DNA of 64,000 nt from Trebonia sp963773105 (lineage in GTDB: Bacteria > Actinomycetota > Actinomycetes > Streptosporangiales > Streptosporangiaceae). Made by a program: the position numbers and the translations under genes. Of this stretch, positions 46,471-55,331 are shown piece after piece (position 1 is the first letter of the stretch; every line of letters starts with the position of its first letter). The stretch spans positions 868,001-932,000 of the forward strand of contig CAVZAA010000005.1 of the NCBI GenBank assembly GCA_963773105.1, read 5' to 3'. The notes beneath the pieces are model-generated. The model searched no databases. It saw only the letters and a program-made list of their open reading frames with translations, and was not told the origin of the DNA.

Positions 46471-47946
46471 TCACCGGCAGCCGCATCCGGCGAGCCCGGC
46501 GGCGGCCGAGTCGATCGCGTTCGCCGCGCTCTGCAGCAGCCCCGCCCCGGGCACCCGCGGTGCCATGATCGCGAAGATCAGCAGCCTGCCGCTGCGGTCA
46601 TAGGCGAGCCCGGCGAGCGCGGCGACCGTGGACAGGTTCCCGGTCTTGGCCCGCACGATCCCGCGCGCGGCCCCGTCGGCCAGGCTGCCGATCGAGCCGA
46701 AGACGCTGTCGCCCGCCGAGAGCGTGCCCACGAAACCGGCCACCGGCAGCCCGGTGATGGCCGCCCGCAGCTGCGGCCTGCTCGCCGCGACCGCGAGTTC
46801 CCGCTACCAGCGTTTCCGGCGCGATGCCGTCCTGCGGCGACAGGCCGCTGCCGTCGACCAGGTGAATCGGTGTGGTCACGCCCAGGCGGCGCGCCTCGGT
46901 CATCACCGCGTCGGCCGCGCCGCTGAACGTGGCGGGCATCCCCAGGGCGATCGCCACGTGCCTGGCCAGGTTCTCTGCTATCACGTTGTTGGACTCAAGC
47001 AGCATCTGCTCGGCGATCTCGGCCACCGTGGGCGACGTCACGCTGCGAGCACCGACGCAGACGCGGACACGGTCGCGGGGGCGGGCTGGCCGGCGACGGA
47101 GATGCCGTCCCGCTCGAGCAGGCTCGCGAACGCCGCGGTGGTCAGGCCGGCCGGGTCCATCGTCCGCGGCCTGAAGTTGACCGGGTCGTCGGTGTCCTGG
47201 AGCGCGCCACCGGCCGTCAGCCGGCCCTGGTCGGCCTCCAGGGAGACGATCGGTGTGACATTTCCCGTACTGACGTCGCCGTCGGACCATCCAGGCGCCA
47301 TGTCTGGCCCACTGTAGAGTGAAGTGTCATAGCCAAGCCGCACGGAATCGCGCCCCTGTGCCCTCAGCGCGCGTGCGGCGCTCGCCGCCAGCGCGGCGAG
47401 GGTGGCTGGCCTCGGGTAGTCGGAGGAGGGGTACTGATTCACGGCAAGGGTAGGGTCACCACCCCCTACCAGCACGATAGTGCCCTCCTGCTGCCGCACC
47501 GCGGTAGTGAACCGTGCATCAGGGCCCAGCACCGCGAGCGTGGCCACCGCGGTCATCAGCTTGGTGGTGGACGCCGGGGTCGCGAGCGCGCTCGCGTTCT
47601 CCTGGTAGACCACCCGGCCGGTCTGCGCGTCGGTCACCTCGATGCCGACGTCCGGTCCGGTATAGGCCGAGGGCAGCGCCGCGCCGAGCATCGCGCTCAG
47701 GCCGGCTGCCGTCGGCGGCCCGACCGCGGGCTGCGGCTGCCCGGCCGACGTCTGCGTGGCCGGTGTGCCTGCCGCCGCGAGCACTGGCGCGGCCGCGATC
47801 AGCGGCCCGCGGGCCGTGGTGGGGATGTGCAGCGCCGCGAGCCTGGGCGGGAGCATGTGCGCGACCACGGCCCCGGCGCCGATCGTGAACACGTTCAGCA
47901 GGGCCAGCGTGGCCACGGCCGTGGTCCGTGTGCGGTGCACGAACAT
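46471..47946 (-). CDS. dacB: D-alanyl-D-alanine carboxypeptidase/endopeptidase, PBP4 type (two frameshifts)
   Basis: Periplasmic class C low-mass PBP. ATG 47946 opens a signal peptide (TTAVATLALLNVFTIGAGAV). SxxK is STTK in ATPASTTKLMTAVATLAVLG; the SxN motif is in LLESNNVIAENLARHVAI; KTG is in RAKTGNLSTVAALAGLAYD. A lost base near 47041 and an extra base near 46800 displace the middle segment (SVTSPTVAEIAEQMLLESNN ... DGSGLSPQDGIAPETL); they cancel in total length (492 codons). Divergent from ppa, as Rv3627c-Rv3628. Confidence 0.9.
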
Positions 47947-48077
47947 ACCTTTCGCGGGAAGCGAGTGTGCCCAGCAGTTTAGGGCTACATCGCCGGTCGT
48001 CGATGGACCCGCCGTCCGGCCGCACACATGCGACCGGCGACAATGGAGTAAATCAGTAACTAACGCGTGGAGCGAAC

Positions 48078-48569
48078 ATGGACGTTGAAGTAGTCATCGA
48101 AATTCCCCGGGGTCACCGGAACAAGTACGAGGTCGATCACCGCACTGGCCGGATCAGGCTTGACCGCATGCTGTTCACCTCGACTAGGTACCCCGCCGAC
48201 TACGGGTTCATCGACGAGACGCTGGGCGGCGATGGCGACCCGCTTGACGCCCTGGTGCTGCTTGAGGAGCCGACTTTCCCCGGCTGCCTGGTGACCGCCC
48301 GGGTGATCGGCATGTTCCAGATGACCGACGAGAAGGGCCCGGACGACAAGATCCTTTGCGTGCCCGCGAGCGACCCTCGGCAGGCTCACCTGCAGGACAT
48401 CGCGGACGTTCCCGAGTTTGACCGGCTGGAGATCCAGCACTTTTTCGAGGTCTACAAGGACCTGGAGCCGGGCAAGTCAGTCGAGGGTTCGCACTGGGCT
48501 GGCCGGGCGGCGGCGGAGGCCGAGGTTGAGCGCTCGCGCAAGCGCCACGTGGAGCACGAGGGCCTGTAA
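48078..48569 (+). CDS. ppa: Inorganic pyrophosphatase
   Basis: Soluble family I pyrophosphatase, 163 aa: EVVIEIPRGHRNKYEVDH, YPADYGFIDETLGGDGDPLD with the metal-binding Asp triad, and DDKILCVPASDPR. GGAGCGA precedes the ATG. Its last 93 bp are antisense to the 3' end of the TPR-like gene. Confidence 0.96.
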   Translation: MDVEVVIEIPRGHRNKYEVDHRTGRIRLDRMLFTSTRYPADYGFIDETLGGDGDPLDALVLLEEPTFPGCLVTARVIGMFQMTDEKGPDDKILCVPASDPRQAHLQDIADVPEFDRLEIQHFFEVYKDLEPGKSVEGSHWAGRAAAEAEVERSRKRHVEHEGL

Positions 48570-49457
48570 CGCGCCGCCGCGGAAGACGACTTCCGCCAGG
48601 TCCGTGATCGCCGCGTGCGCGTCGCGGAGCGTCTCACCGCCGAGGCCCGCCAGCCCGCCGGAGATCAGCACGGCAGCCTGGGCCGAGATCGCCGCCCGCT
48701 GCCACCGCCCGGCGTCCGCGTGTCCGATCATCGATCGAACGGCGGCCGCCGACCAGTCGGGCGCGGCGAGCTGCAGGTACCTGGGGGCGGAGGCGAGCCA
48801 GCCCGGGTCCGCGGTCGCCAGGCCGGTCCGGTCGAGCACCTCGGCCGCCAGCTCAAGCCCGGTATCGATCTCCGCCAGCCCGTCTGCCTGCTGACCGGTC
48901 GCGAGCAAGCAGCGACCCAGGTGGAACCGGGCCCGCACCAGGCCGACGTCTCGTTCGTCGGGGTCTGCCGCCGGAGCCTTAAGGTACATGCCGATGACCT
49001 CGCGCAGCAGGCTGATGGCGCCGGCCGTGTTGCCCGCCTCGTCTGACGCGAGCGCGACCCTGGTGAGCACGTCGATGCGCGGCACCTCGTAGACCGCGGG
49101 GTCTGCCTCCGCGAGCTCCGCGTAGTGCCCGGCCGACTCGGCCAGCATCGCGATGCCCTGCCACCCGGCCCCGTAGCGGGCGTGAGCGCAGAGTGCGGCC
49201 GCCAGCTCCGGCTGGTGCCGCGCCGGGTCGGGCGCGCCCGCGTACAGCTCACGGCTGATTGAGAGCGCGGTTCCCGAGTGCTTCGTCGCCTTGTCATGGC
49301 TGCCCTGAATCGCGGCCCTGATCGCCTCGCCGAGGTGGAAGTCGTATCGGCGTTCAAGCGTGTTCACCCAGAGCGCCTGGCGTCCCGATGCCGGGCCGGC
49401 AGGCCCAGGGCGGACCGACGCGCCGCGTGCCGACCGCCTATGCCGGGCCATGAACAT
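48477..49457 (-). CDS. TPR-like helical-repeat protein
   Basis: 326 aa, almost wholly alpha-helical in appearance, with repeated tetratricopeptide-like segments (AIRAAIQGSHDKATKHSGTA, PELAAALCAHARYGAGWQGI, LTRVALASDEAGNTAGAISL, VRARFHLGRCLLATGQQADG). Arg-rich start, no signal peptide. No catalytic motif. Its 3' end overlaps ppa convergently by 93 bp. Function unknown; such proteins are usually scaffolds. Confidence 0.72.
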   Translation of the reverse strand: MFMARHRRSARGASVRPGPAGPASGRQALWVNTLERRYDFHLGEAIRAAIQGSHDKATKHSGTALSISRELYAGAPDPARHQPELAAALCAHARYGAGWQGIAMLAESAGHYAELAEADPAVYEVPRIDVLTRVALASDEAGNTAGAISLLREVIGMYLKAPAADPDERDVGLVRARFHLGRCLLATGQQADGLAEIDTGLELAAEVLDRTGLATADPGWLASAPRYLQLAAPDWSAAAVRSMIGHADAGRWQRAAISAQAAVLISGGLAGLGGETLRDAHAAITDLAEVVFRGGALQALVLHVALARALNLGLRRRPASPVRTLD

Positions 49458-49592
49458 GCCGCGAGCCTCTCCGGGTAACCGCGCCTTCCGGCCCTAGAAA
49501 GATCGTCTCATAACGCCGTGTAACAGACAATACACGCTACGACACTAACTTTGCGTAATTCTCCCGAATTGGGCATCTTCGTCCGGGCGTTG

Positions 49593-50300
49593 TCAGGCGC
49601 CGAGGGCGGCGGCGCCCGCCTGGGATGCGACCAGCGTCAGGAAGGCGGACGCCAGCGAGAAGGTCTCGCCGATCGGGCGGGCGGCGAGCCGGTCCTGGTA
49701 GGCCCGGTACCTGCTCAGCTCCCATTCCTGGCCGCGTGGCGGCAGGGTTTCCAGGGTCGGAGCGGGCAGCGACCGCCAGGTCCATTCCGTTATGGGCGCG
49801 TCGCCGCCGTCCGCATCCCCCGACCGAGGCTGGATGAAGTCGGCGTGATCGGCGTAGTAGCCCATCCGGTTCCGTACGAACCGCAGGCCGCCGAACGTGG
49901 CCTCGGTCACCCGCCGCTGCCACCCAGGCAGCCCGGCCAGCTCGGCGTCGTACTCGTCGGGGTAGTACCTAACCAGGGTGGCGTCGACGATCGTGACCCA
50001 CCACACGGCCTCGCCGATCACCGCGAACGCCTGCGCGCGGTCGCGAGCCCTGACCTTGCCGAGCCGGTCCGTGGTATCGCGCATGGCGACGATCGCCCAC
50101 CCGAGCGCGCTGGGCTCGGTCCCCGGGCGGCGGTCCCCGTCGTTCCAGTTCTCGCTGCCCCACTTCTGCTGGTCCCGGTTGACCAAGTTCCAGTTCTCCC
50201 GGTTCCAGGCGACCCGGCAGCGTGCTGAGCAGAATCGGGCATGCTCTCGCTTGGGCATGAATTCCATGCCACAGCGCTCGCACTGCCTAGTCTCCGCCAT
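49593..50300 (-). CDS. Zinc-finger protein of unknown function
   Basis: 235 aa. The first 30 residues form a treble-clef-type zinc site: CERCGMEF at the start and FCSARCRVAW about 12 residues later. A Trp/Asn-rich stretch (NRENWNLVNRDQQKWGSENW) follows, then a helical domain (ALGWAIVAMRDTTDRLG, AFAVIGEAVWWVTIVDATLV, LRFVRNRMGYYADHADFI) similar to uncharacterised actinobacterial proteins of about this size. Start preceded by GGAG-like purines. Not assigned to a named family. Confidence 0.72.
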   Translation of the reverse strand: MAETRQCERCGMEFMPKREHARFCSARCRVAWNRENWNLVNRDQQKWGSENWNDGDRRPGTEPSALGWAIVAMRDTTDRLGKVRARDRAQAFAVIGEAVWWVTIVDATLVRYYPDEYDAELAGLPGWQRRVTEATFGGLRFVRNRMGYYADHADFIQPRSGDADGGDAPITEWTWRSLPAPTLETLPPRGQEWELSRYRAYQDRLAARPIGETFSLASAFLTLVASQAGAAALGA

Positions 50301-50998
50301 CTGGTTAGGTTACGCGTAACAGCGGATGCCACCCACCGTCGGCGGCCAAACATTCAGGGAACTCTACGTAGCCATCGCGCGACCTAGCTTGCCTCGTCCG
50401 CTCTGTCGGTTTACGTCTTCCTGCACCCCGGGCGCCGTCGCCATGGTCAGGCTGCCCACCCGCGGACCAGCCCGACGGTCGCGGTGATGAGTACCACTGC
50501 CAGCGCGAACAGCCAGCAGGCCTCGATCCACTGGAACGGCCAGAGCCGGCTGCCCGGCTACCTCAGCGTGCTGAAGTACCTCGGCCACCACGGTTACGCG
50601 CAATGGACCATGTATCACCCGCCGCCGGCCTCAACATCTCGGTCGTGATCCCGCGCGGCCGCGATATGGAACCGGTGCCCGCAGGCGACCGGCAGCCCTG
50701 ACCGGACCACCGCCGCCGTCAGCCAGCGGGCCGGGTCGCACCTATTAGGCCGGGAAACGCGTAAATGCTGTCGATCCGGACGAAAGCCCCGGTGCGACGG
50801 CCAGGCGACGCCAGCCAGTAGGCATTCTGCCCCCAAGTGCGATCGTTTCGCTACGGAGCGTAGTCAGAGGTTGCAGGAATGATGAGGAGGACCATGCACT
50901 TTGTCAACGTAGGCGGGAATACTTTGGGTCCCGGGCACAGAGCACGGCACCGCATGACTCACACTTGGTAATGGCCAGGTTGGAAGCAAGGAGGAACG
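50301..50998. other. Gene-poor interval upstream of crp
   Basis: Almost 700 bp with no convincing intact gene. It contains a short ABC-permease-like remnant (listed separately) and the crp leader. Several short open frames exist but none has a ribosome site and plausible protein sequence together. Confidence 0.6.
50447..50557 (-). pseudogene. Fragment resembling the C-terminus of an ABC-2 type permease
   Basis: Reading leftwards after an in-frame TAG at 50558-50560, the codons give PGSRLWPFQWIEACWLFALA then VVLITATVGLVRGWAA and a stop at 50447. SR-WPFQWIE followed by one TM helix and a short polar end is typical of actinobacterial ABC-2 permease C-termini. Nothing else of such a gene is visible nearby. 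Confidence 0.4.
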
Positions 50999-51682
50999 GT
51001 GGACAACACCGAAAGCGTGCTGAGAAGGGCACCTCTATTTGACGGACTTGACGATGAGGGCGCCCGTGCCCTTCGCCGCCAGATGTCGGAGGTGAAACTC
51101 TCGCGCGGCGAGCACCTTTTCCTGGAGGGCGATGACGGCGATGCCCTCTACGTGGTGATCGAAGGCAAGATGAAGCTCACCCGGGCCGCCGCCGACGGTC
51201 GCGAGAACCTGTTGAGCGTGATCGGCCCGAGCGAGATGTTCGGCGAGTTGTCGCTGTTCGACCCGCGGCCGCGGACCTCCTCCGCGAGCGCGGTGACCGA
51301 CGCTGTGCTGGCCGCCCTCAAGCACGAAGCGCTGACGCCCTGGCTGCGAGAGCGGCCGGACGTGTCCCTGCACATGCTCCGCGCGCTCGCGCAGCGGCTG
51401 CGCCGGGCCAACGACGTGACCGCCGACCTTGTGTTCACCGACGTGCCCGGCCGGGTTGCCAAGAATCTGCTCGACCTCGCTGACCGCTTCGGCACCCAGG
51501 AGCCCGACGGGCTGCACGTGCACCACGACCTCACCCAGGAGGAGCTGGCGCAGCTGGTCGGAGCATCCCGCGAGACGGTGAACAAGGCGCTGGCCGACTT
51601 CGCCGCCCGCGGCTGGCTGCAGATCTCGGCCCGCTCGGTGCTCATCCTCGACGCCGAGCGCCTCCGCAAGCGCGCCCGCTGA
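50999..51682 (+). CDS. crp: Crp/Fnr-family regulator (Crp/GlxR type)
   Basis: Global regulator, 227 aa. N-terminal cyclic-nucleotide-binding beta-roll (FLEGDDGDALYVVIEGKMKL, phosphate-binding cassette MFGELSLFDPRPRTSSASAV) and C-terminal winged helix (LTQEELAQLVGASRETVNKA). The FGELS...RT/S pattern fits cAMP binding as in Rv3676. GTG 50999 is preceded by AAGGAGGAAC, seven bases away. Divergent partner genes follow the Rv3676-Rv3677c order. Confidence 0.94.
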   Translation: MDNTESVLRRAPLFDGLDDEGARALRRQMSEVKLSRGEHLFLEGDDGDALYVVIEGKMKLTRAAADGRENLLSVIGPSEMFGELSLFDPRPRTSSASAVTDAVLAALKHEALTPWLRERPDVSLHMLRALAQRLRRANDVTADLVFTDVPGRVAKNLLDLADRFGTQEPDGLHVHHDLTQEELAQLVGASRETVNKALADFAARGWLQISARSVLILDAERLRKRAR

Positions 51683-51698
51683 CGGCATGGCCCAGTCG

Positions 51699-52481
51699 TT
51701 AGGTACTAGCCAGATAGTCGAGCTGGGCGCGGACAGACTGCTCGGCGGCCGGCCAGAGCGACCGGTCCACGTCGGCGTACACGACCGCGACGATCTCGGC
51801 GGGCGTGGCCGCTCCGCCCTCCTGCGCCGCCCGAATCTGGTCGAGGCGTTCCCGGCGGTGCGCGATGTAGTAGTCGAGCACGCCCGCCGGGTCGGCCAGC
51901 AGCGGGCCGTGGCCGGGCAGTAGCACCCGCAGGCCGGCCTCGTCGGCCAGTGCCCTTAGCTCGTCGAGCGTCCTCAGGTAGTCGCCCAGGGAGCCGTCAG
52001 CGGCGATCACCGTCGTCCCCCGGCCGAGCACCGTGTCGCCGGTCAGCAATCCGCCGTCGGCCGTCAGCAGCAGGCTCAGCGAGTCCGCCGTGTGCCCCGG
52101 GGTGGCCACCACCCGCAGTTCGCAGCCGCCGCTGGTCAGCACGGCGCCCGGCCCGAATCCCTCATCGCCGAGCCGGAACGCGGGGTCGAGGGCCCCGACC
52201 GGCGCGCCGGTCAGCTCGGCGAAGCGAACCGCGCCCGCCGAGTGGTCCGGGTGCCCGTGGGTCAGCACGATCTGCGCCACCCGCCGGCCGTCGGCGCAGG
52301 CTAGCTCGAGCATCCGCCGCAGATGGCCCTCGTCGTCGGGCCCCGGGTCCACCACCACCGCGGTCGGCGACCCCGGTTCGGCGATGATCCAGGTGTTGGT
52401 GCCGTCAAGCGTCATCGGCGATGGGTTCGGCGCGAGCACGCACCGGGCACGTTCGGTCCCCGAGCCGTCAATGCTCATCAC
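51699..52481 (-). CDS. Metallo-beta-lactamase-fold hydrolase (Rv3677c-like)
   Basis: 260 aa with the MBL metal motif LTHGHPDHSAGAVRF (HxHxDH), ATPGHTADSLSLLL (second His), LTGDTVLGRGTTV (bridging Asp) and LPGHGPLL (last His). N-terminal APNPSPMTLDGTNTWII is characteristic of the LACTB2/glyoxalase II-like subgroup, some members of which are endoribonucleases. Convergent with crp, 16 bp apart. Substrate unknown. Confidence 0.88.
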   Translation of the reverse strand: MMSIDGSGTERARCVLAPNPSPMTLDGTNTWIIAEPGSPTAVVVDPGPDDEGHLRRMLELACADGRRVAQIVLTHGHPDHSAGAVRFAELTGAPVGALDPAFRLGDEGFGPGAVLTSGGCELRVVATPGHTADSLSLLLTADGGLLTGDTVLGRGTTVIAADGSLGDYLRTLDELRALADEAGLRVLLPGHGPLLADPAGVLDYYIAHRRERLDQIRAAQEGGAATPAEIVAVVYADVDRSLWPAAEQSVRAQLDYLAST

Positions 52482-52515
52482 GCGTCCCTCCTAGAGCTGC
52501 AGTACCCGAACGCGG

Positions 52516-53415
52516 TCATAGCGGATACCCCACTTCGTCCGGCACGAGGAGCCAGGCGACGCCATCCTCGAGGACGAGACGCGGCTTGACCGGCTCGATC
52601 ACCGGTCGGCGGGCGAGGATCTGGGCCACCGCGTCCCCATCGACCGCATCCCCGGCGGCGACAGCGACGGAGAAGTCGTGCAGCGTGGTCGCCGTCGGCG
52701 GGAGCATCGAGATCTCCCCGGCCCGCGCGGACGCGATGGCGTCGGCCGGCCGCAGCCACGCGATGTGGTCCGATTCCGCCGCATGCCCGGTCGCCACCTG
52801 GCCGACCGGGAGCGCGGCGGCGAAGAAGCGGGCGTCGAACCGGCGCGGCTCGCCCTCGGGGGTGATCCAGCGCGCCCACGGAACAAGCAGGTCGGCGCGG
52901 AGCACCAGGCCGCGCCGCGCCAGAAGCCCGGCCAGCGTCAGCGCGCCCCCGACCAGAGCCGCCCGGTCAGCCTCCCACGACGGCCCGGACGGGTCGGCCA
53001 GCGGGCCGCCGTCGGGCGCGCCCGCGAGCAGCACGCCAGCCTCTTCGAACGTCTCCCGCACGGCCGCGCAGACCAGCGCCCGGGCTAGCTCGGGGGGCGC
53101 GCCGAGGCGCGCGCCGAACTCCGCCGGATCCGGACCGTGCCAGCCGATCTCGGGGTCGAAGTCGGCCGGGTCCACCCCGCCACCCGGGAACACGTACGCC
53201 CCTGGGGCGAACTTCATCGCCGCCACCCGCCGAAGCATCAGCACCTCGACGCCAGCCAGTGCGCCGGCGGCGCCGCCTGAGGCAGACGCGCCGGCCGGCC
53301 GCAGCACCATCACGGTGGCGGCGTCACGGGGGGTCGCCGGGGTGGTCCGCCCGGCCTCAATGTCGGCCAGCCGCTGCACCAGCTTGTCGCCGAACCAGGC
53401 AAGCCGTATCCGCAC
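52516..53415 (-). CDS. Nudix hydrolase
   Basis: 299 aa, larger than simple MutT proteins. APGAYVFPGGGVDPADFD starts the Nudix fold and AVRETFEEAGVLLAG gives the REx2EExG(U) core of the Nudix box with an insertion before it. An Ala/Gly-rich insertion (about residues 30-50) is lineage-type. Resembles actinobacterial hydrolases often placed with the MBL and RidA genes; nucleotide or CoA substrate not determinable. Confidence 0.87.
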   Translation of the reverse strand: MRIRLAWFGDKLVQRLADIEAGRTTPATPRDAATVMVLRPAGASASGGAAGALAGVEVLMLRRVAAMKFAPGAYVFPGGGVDPADFDPEIGWHGPDPAEFGARLGAPPELARALVCAAVRETFEEAGVLLAGAPDGGPLADPSGPSWEADRAALVGGALTLAGLLARRGLVLRADLLVPWARWITPEGEPRRFDARFFAAALPVGQVATGHAAESDHIAWLRPADAIASARAGEISMLPPTATTLHDFSVAVAAGDAVDGDAVAQILARRPVIEPVKPRLVLEDGVAWLLVPDEVGYPL

Positions 53416-53428
53416 GCCGCCCGGCGCC

Positions 53429-53890
53429 TTACGCGAGTTCTACGATCAGCTCGACCTCGACCGGGGAGTCTAGCGGCAGCACCGCCATCCCGACGGCGCT
53501 GCGCGCGTGCCGCCCGGCCTCGCCGAAGACCTCGATCAAGAACTCGCTCGCGCCGTTGATCACCAGCGGCTGCCCGGTGAACGACGGCACGCTGGCGACG
53601 AAGCCGGTGACCTTGACGATCCGCCTGATGGCGTCAAGCCCGCCCGCCACCGAGGCGGCGGCGGCGAGGCCGTTGAGCGCGCACATCCGCGCCAGCAAGG
53701 CGGCTTCCTCCGCGCTCACCGCCTCGCCGACCTTGCCGGTGGCCTGCAGCTTCCCTTCCACGATGGGCAGCTGACCGGACACGTAGACGTAGTTGCCGGT
53801 CCGCAGGGCCGGCACGTACGCCGCCTGCGGCGGGGCCACCGGCGGCAGGGTCAGCCCGAGCTCGACGAGCCGCTCCGAGGGGGTGCTCAT
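53429..53890 (-). CDS. RidA family protein (Rv3678c-like)
   Basis: 153 aa of the YjgF/YER057c/RidA fold that forms trimers and in true RidA hydrolyses reactive imines. Visible: VPALRTGNYVYVSGQLPIVE, ALNGLAAAASVAGGLDAIRR, VKVTGFVASVPSFTGQPLVI and the C-terminal ARSAVGMAVLPLDSPVEVEL containing the Arg used for substrate carboxylate binding. It overlaps the DUF4177 gene by ATGA. Confidence 0.9.
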   Translation of the reverse strand: MSTPSERLVELGLTLPPVAPPQAAYVPALRTGNYVYVSGQLPIVEGKLQATGKVGEAVSAEEAALLARMCALNGLAAAASVAGGLDAIRRIVKVTGFVASVPSFTGQPLVINGASEFLIEVFGEAGRHARSAVGMAVLPLDSPVEVELIVELA

Positions 53891-54042
53891 GCCTTCGGCC
53901 GCTTCATGTAGGCGACGAGCTGCTCGGCGGTCGGCCCGGGCACCACGGAGACGAGCTCGTACCCCTCGTCACCCCAGTTGTCCAGGATCTGCTTGGTCGC
54001 GTGCGACAGCAGCGGCACCGTGACGTACTCCCACTTGGTCAT
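53887..54042 (-). CDS. DUF4177 small protein
   Basis: 51 aa: MTKWEYVTVPLLSHATKQIL, DNWGDEGYELVSVVPGPTAE. The W-E-Y ... L-N/D-x-x-G-x-x-G-W/Y-E-L pattern is the DUF4177 signature. The upstream gene is SPFH (10 bp away) and the downstream one RidA (4-bp overlap), so all three are probably one transcript. Corresponds to Rv3678A-type annotation. Function unknown. Confidence 0.87.
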   Translation of the reverse strand: MTKWEYVTVPLLSHATKQILDNWGDEGYELVSVVPGPTAEQLVAYMKRPKA

Positions 54043-54052
54043 GTCGCTCACA

Positions 54053-55051
54053 TTATCGGTCAGCGACGGGAACTTCCTCGCCGGCCGCGAGCTCGGGCAC
54101 GCCGGCCACGCCGGACACCGGCGGGACGGCCGGCACCGGCGGCACCTCGCCGATCTCCGGCACCGCGGCGGGCGCGGGAACGTGCGCGATGGCGGCCTCG
54201 GCAGCCGCCACCTCGGCGTCGCCCAGGTCGGCGGCGGCGTCCTCGGCCTCGGCGTCCGCCAGGGCGGTCGACCCGGTCGCGGCGACCGGGCCCGGCGCCA
54301 TCTTCTCGAAGAACCGCAGCAGCTCAACCGGGACCGGCATGACCAGCGTGCTGTTCTTCTCGCCCGCGACCTCGACCACGGTCTGCAGCAGCCGCAGCTG
54401 CAGCGCGGCGGGGTCCTTCGCCATCACCGACGCCGCGGCCGCCAGCCGCTTGGACGCCTGGTACTCGCCGTCGGCGGTAATGATCCGGGCGCGGCGCTCG
54501 CGCTCCGCCTCGGCCTGCCGCGACATGGAGCGCTTCATGCCCTCGGGCAGCGACACGTCCTTGATCTCAACCCGCTCGACCCGGATGCCCCACGGCTCCT
54601 CGGTCGGCTCGTCGATGGTCTGCCGCAGCTTCTTGTTCACGGTCTCGCGCTCGGCCAGCAGCTGGTCCATCTCGGACTGGCCGATGATCGACCGCAGCGA
54701 TGTCTGCGCCTGCTGCGAGACGGCGTTCATGTAGTTGTTCACGTTGACGGTGGCCTTGATCGGGTCCACGACCCGGAAGTACACCACGGCGTCCACCCGG
54801 ACGGACACGTTGTCGCGGGTGATGCCCTCCTGGGCGGGTACGGTCATCGCGATGATCTGCATGTTGACCTTCTCCACCCGGTCGCCGATCGGCCGGATGA
54901 AGACAAGGCCGGGCTCAACCAGCTGGGGCTGCACGCGGCCGAACCGGTACAGGACGCCCTTCTCGTACTGCTGCACGACCTTCATCGACCGTCCGAGGGC
55001 GATCACGCCGGCAATCACCAAGAGCACGATGACCACGACCAGAGCTTCCAT
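54053..55051 (-). CDS. SPFH/band 7 (stomatin/slipin-like) membrane protein
   Basis: 332 aa. N-terminal TM helix (ALVVVIVLLVIAGVIALG), then the SPFH domain (VVQQYEKGVLYRFGRVQPQL, GLVFIRPIGDRVEKVNMQII, ITRDNVSVRVDAVVYFRVVD, SLRSIIGQSEMDQLLAERET) and a coiled-coil segment (EAERERRARIITADGEYQAS), followed by an Ala/Pro-rich tail of about 75 residues. Slipins organise membrane microdomains and often pair with NfeD proteases; none is present here. Confidence 0.9.
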   Translation of the reverse strand: MEALVVVIVLLVIAGVIALGRSMKVVQQYEKGVLYRFGRVQPQLVEPGLVFIRPIGDRVEKVNMQIIAMTVPAQEGITRDNVSVRVDAVVYFRVVDPIKATVNVNNYMNAVSQQAQTSLRSIIGQSEMDQLLAERETVNKKLRQTIDEPTEEPWGIRVERVEIKDVSLPEGMKRSMSRQAEAERERRARIITADGEYQASKRLAAAASVMAKDPAALQLRLLQTVVEVAGEKNSTLVMPVPVELLRFFEKMAPGPVAATGSTALADAEAEDAAADLGDAEVAAAEAAIAHVPAPAAVPEIGEVPPVPAVPPVSGVAGVPELAAGEEVPVADR

Positions 55052-55331
55052 AGCTCCGCCTCCTCATTAGCAGCTACCACCGCATTAGGAACGACCGTGC
55101 GGACCTGGTTTAAGACTAGTCGGCGCCGGCCAATCAACACAGCCGACAATCGAGCCGTAAGAGTCGGCCGGGTCCGTTCGCCCCCTCGATCTTCTTCTCT
55201 TTCCACCGCCCAGACCGCGGCGGACGAGCACCGCCCGCGACCACCGAGCGGCCGGACCTGCGGGGACTGGCACGTACCGGTCGGCCCGCGGCGATAGCCT
55301 CCATAGAGTCGTCAACGATCAGGGATTGAGC

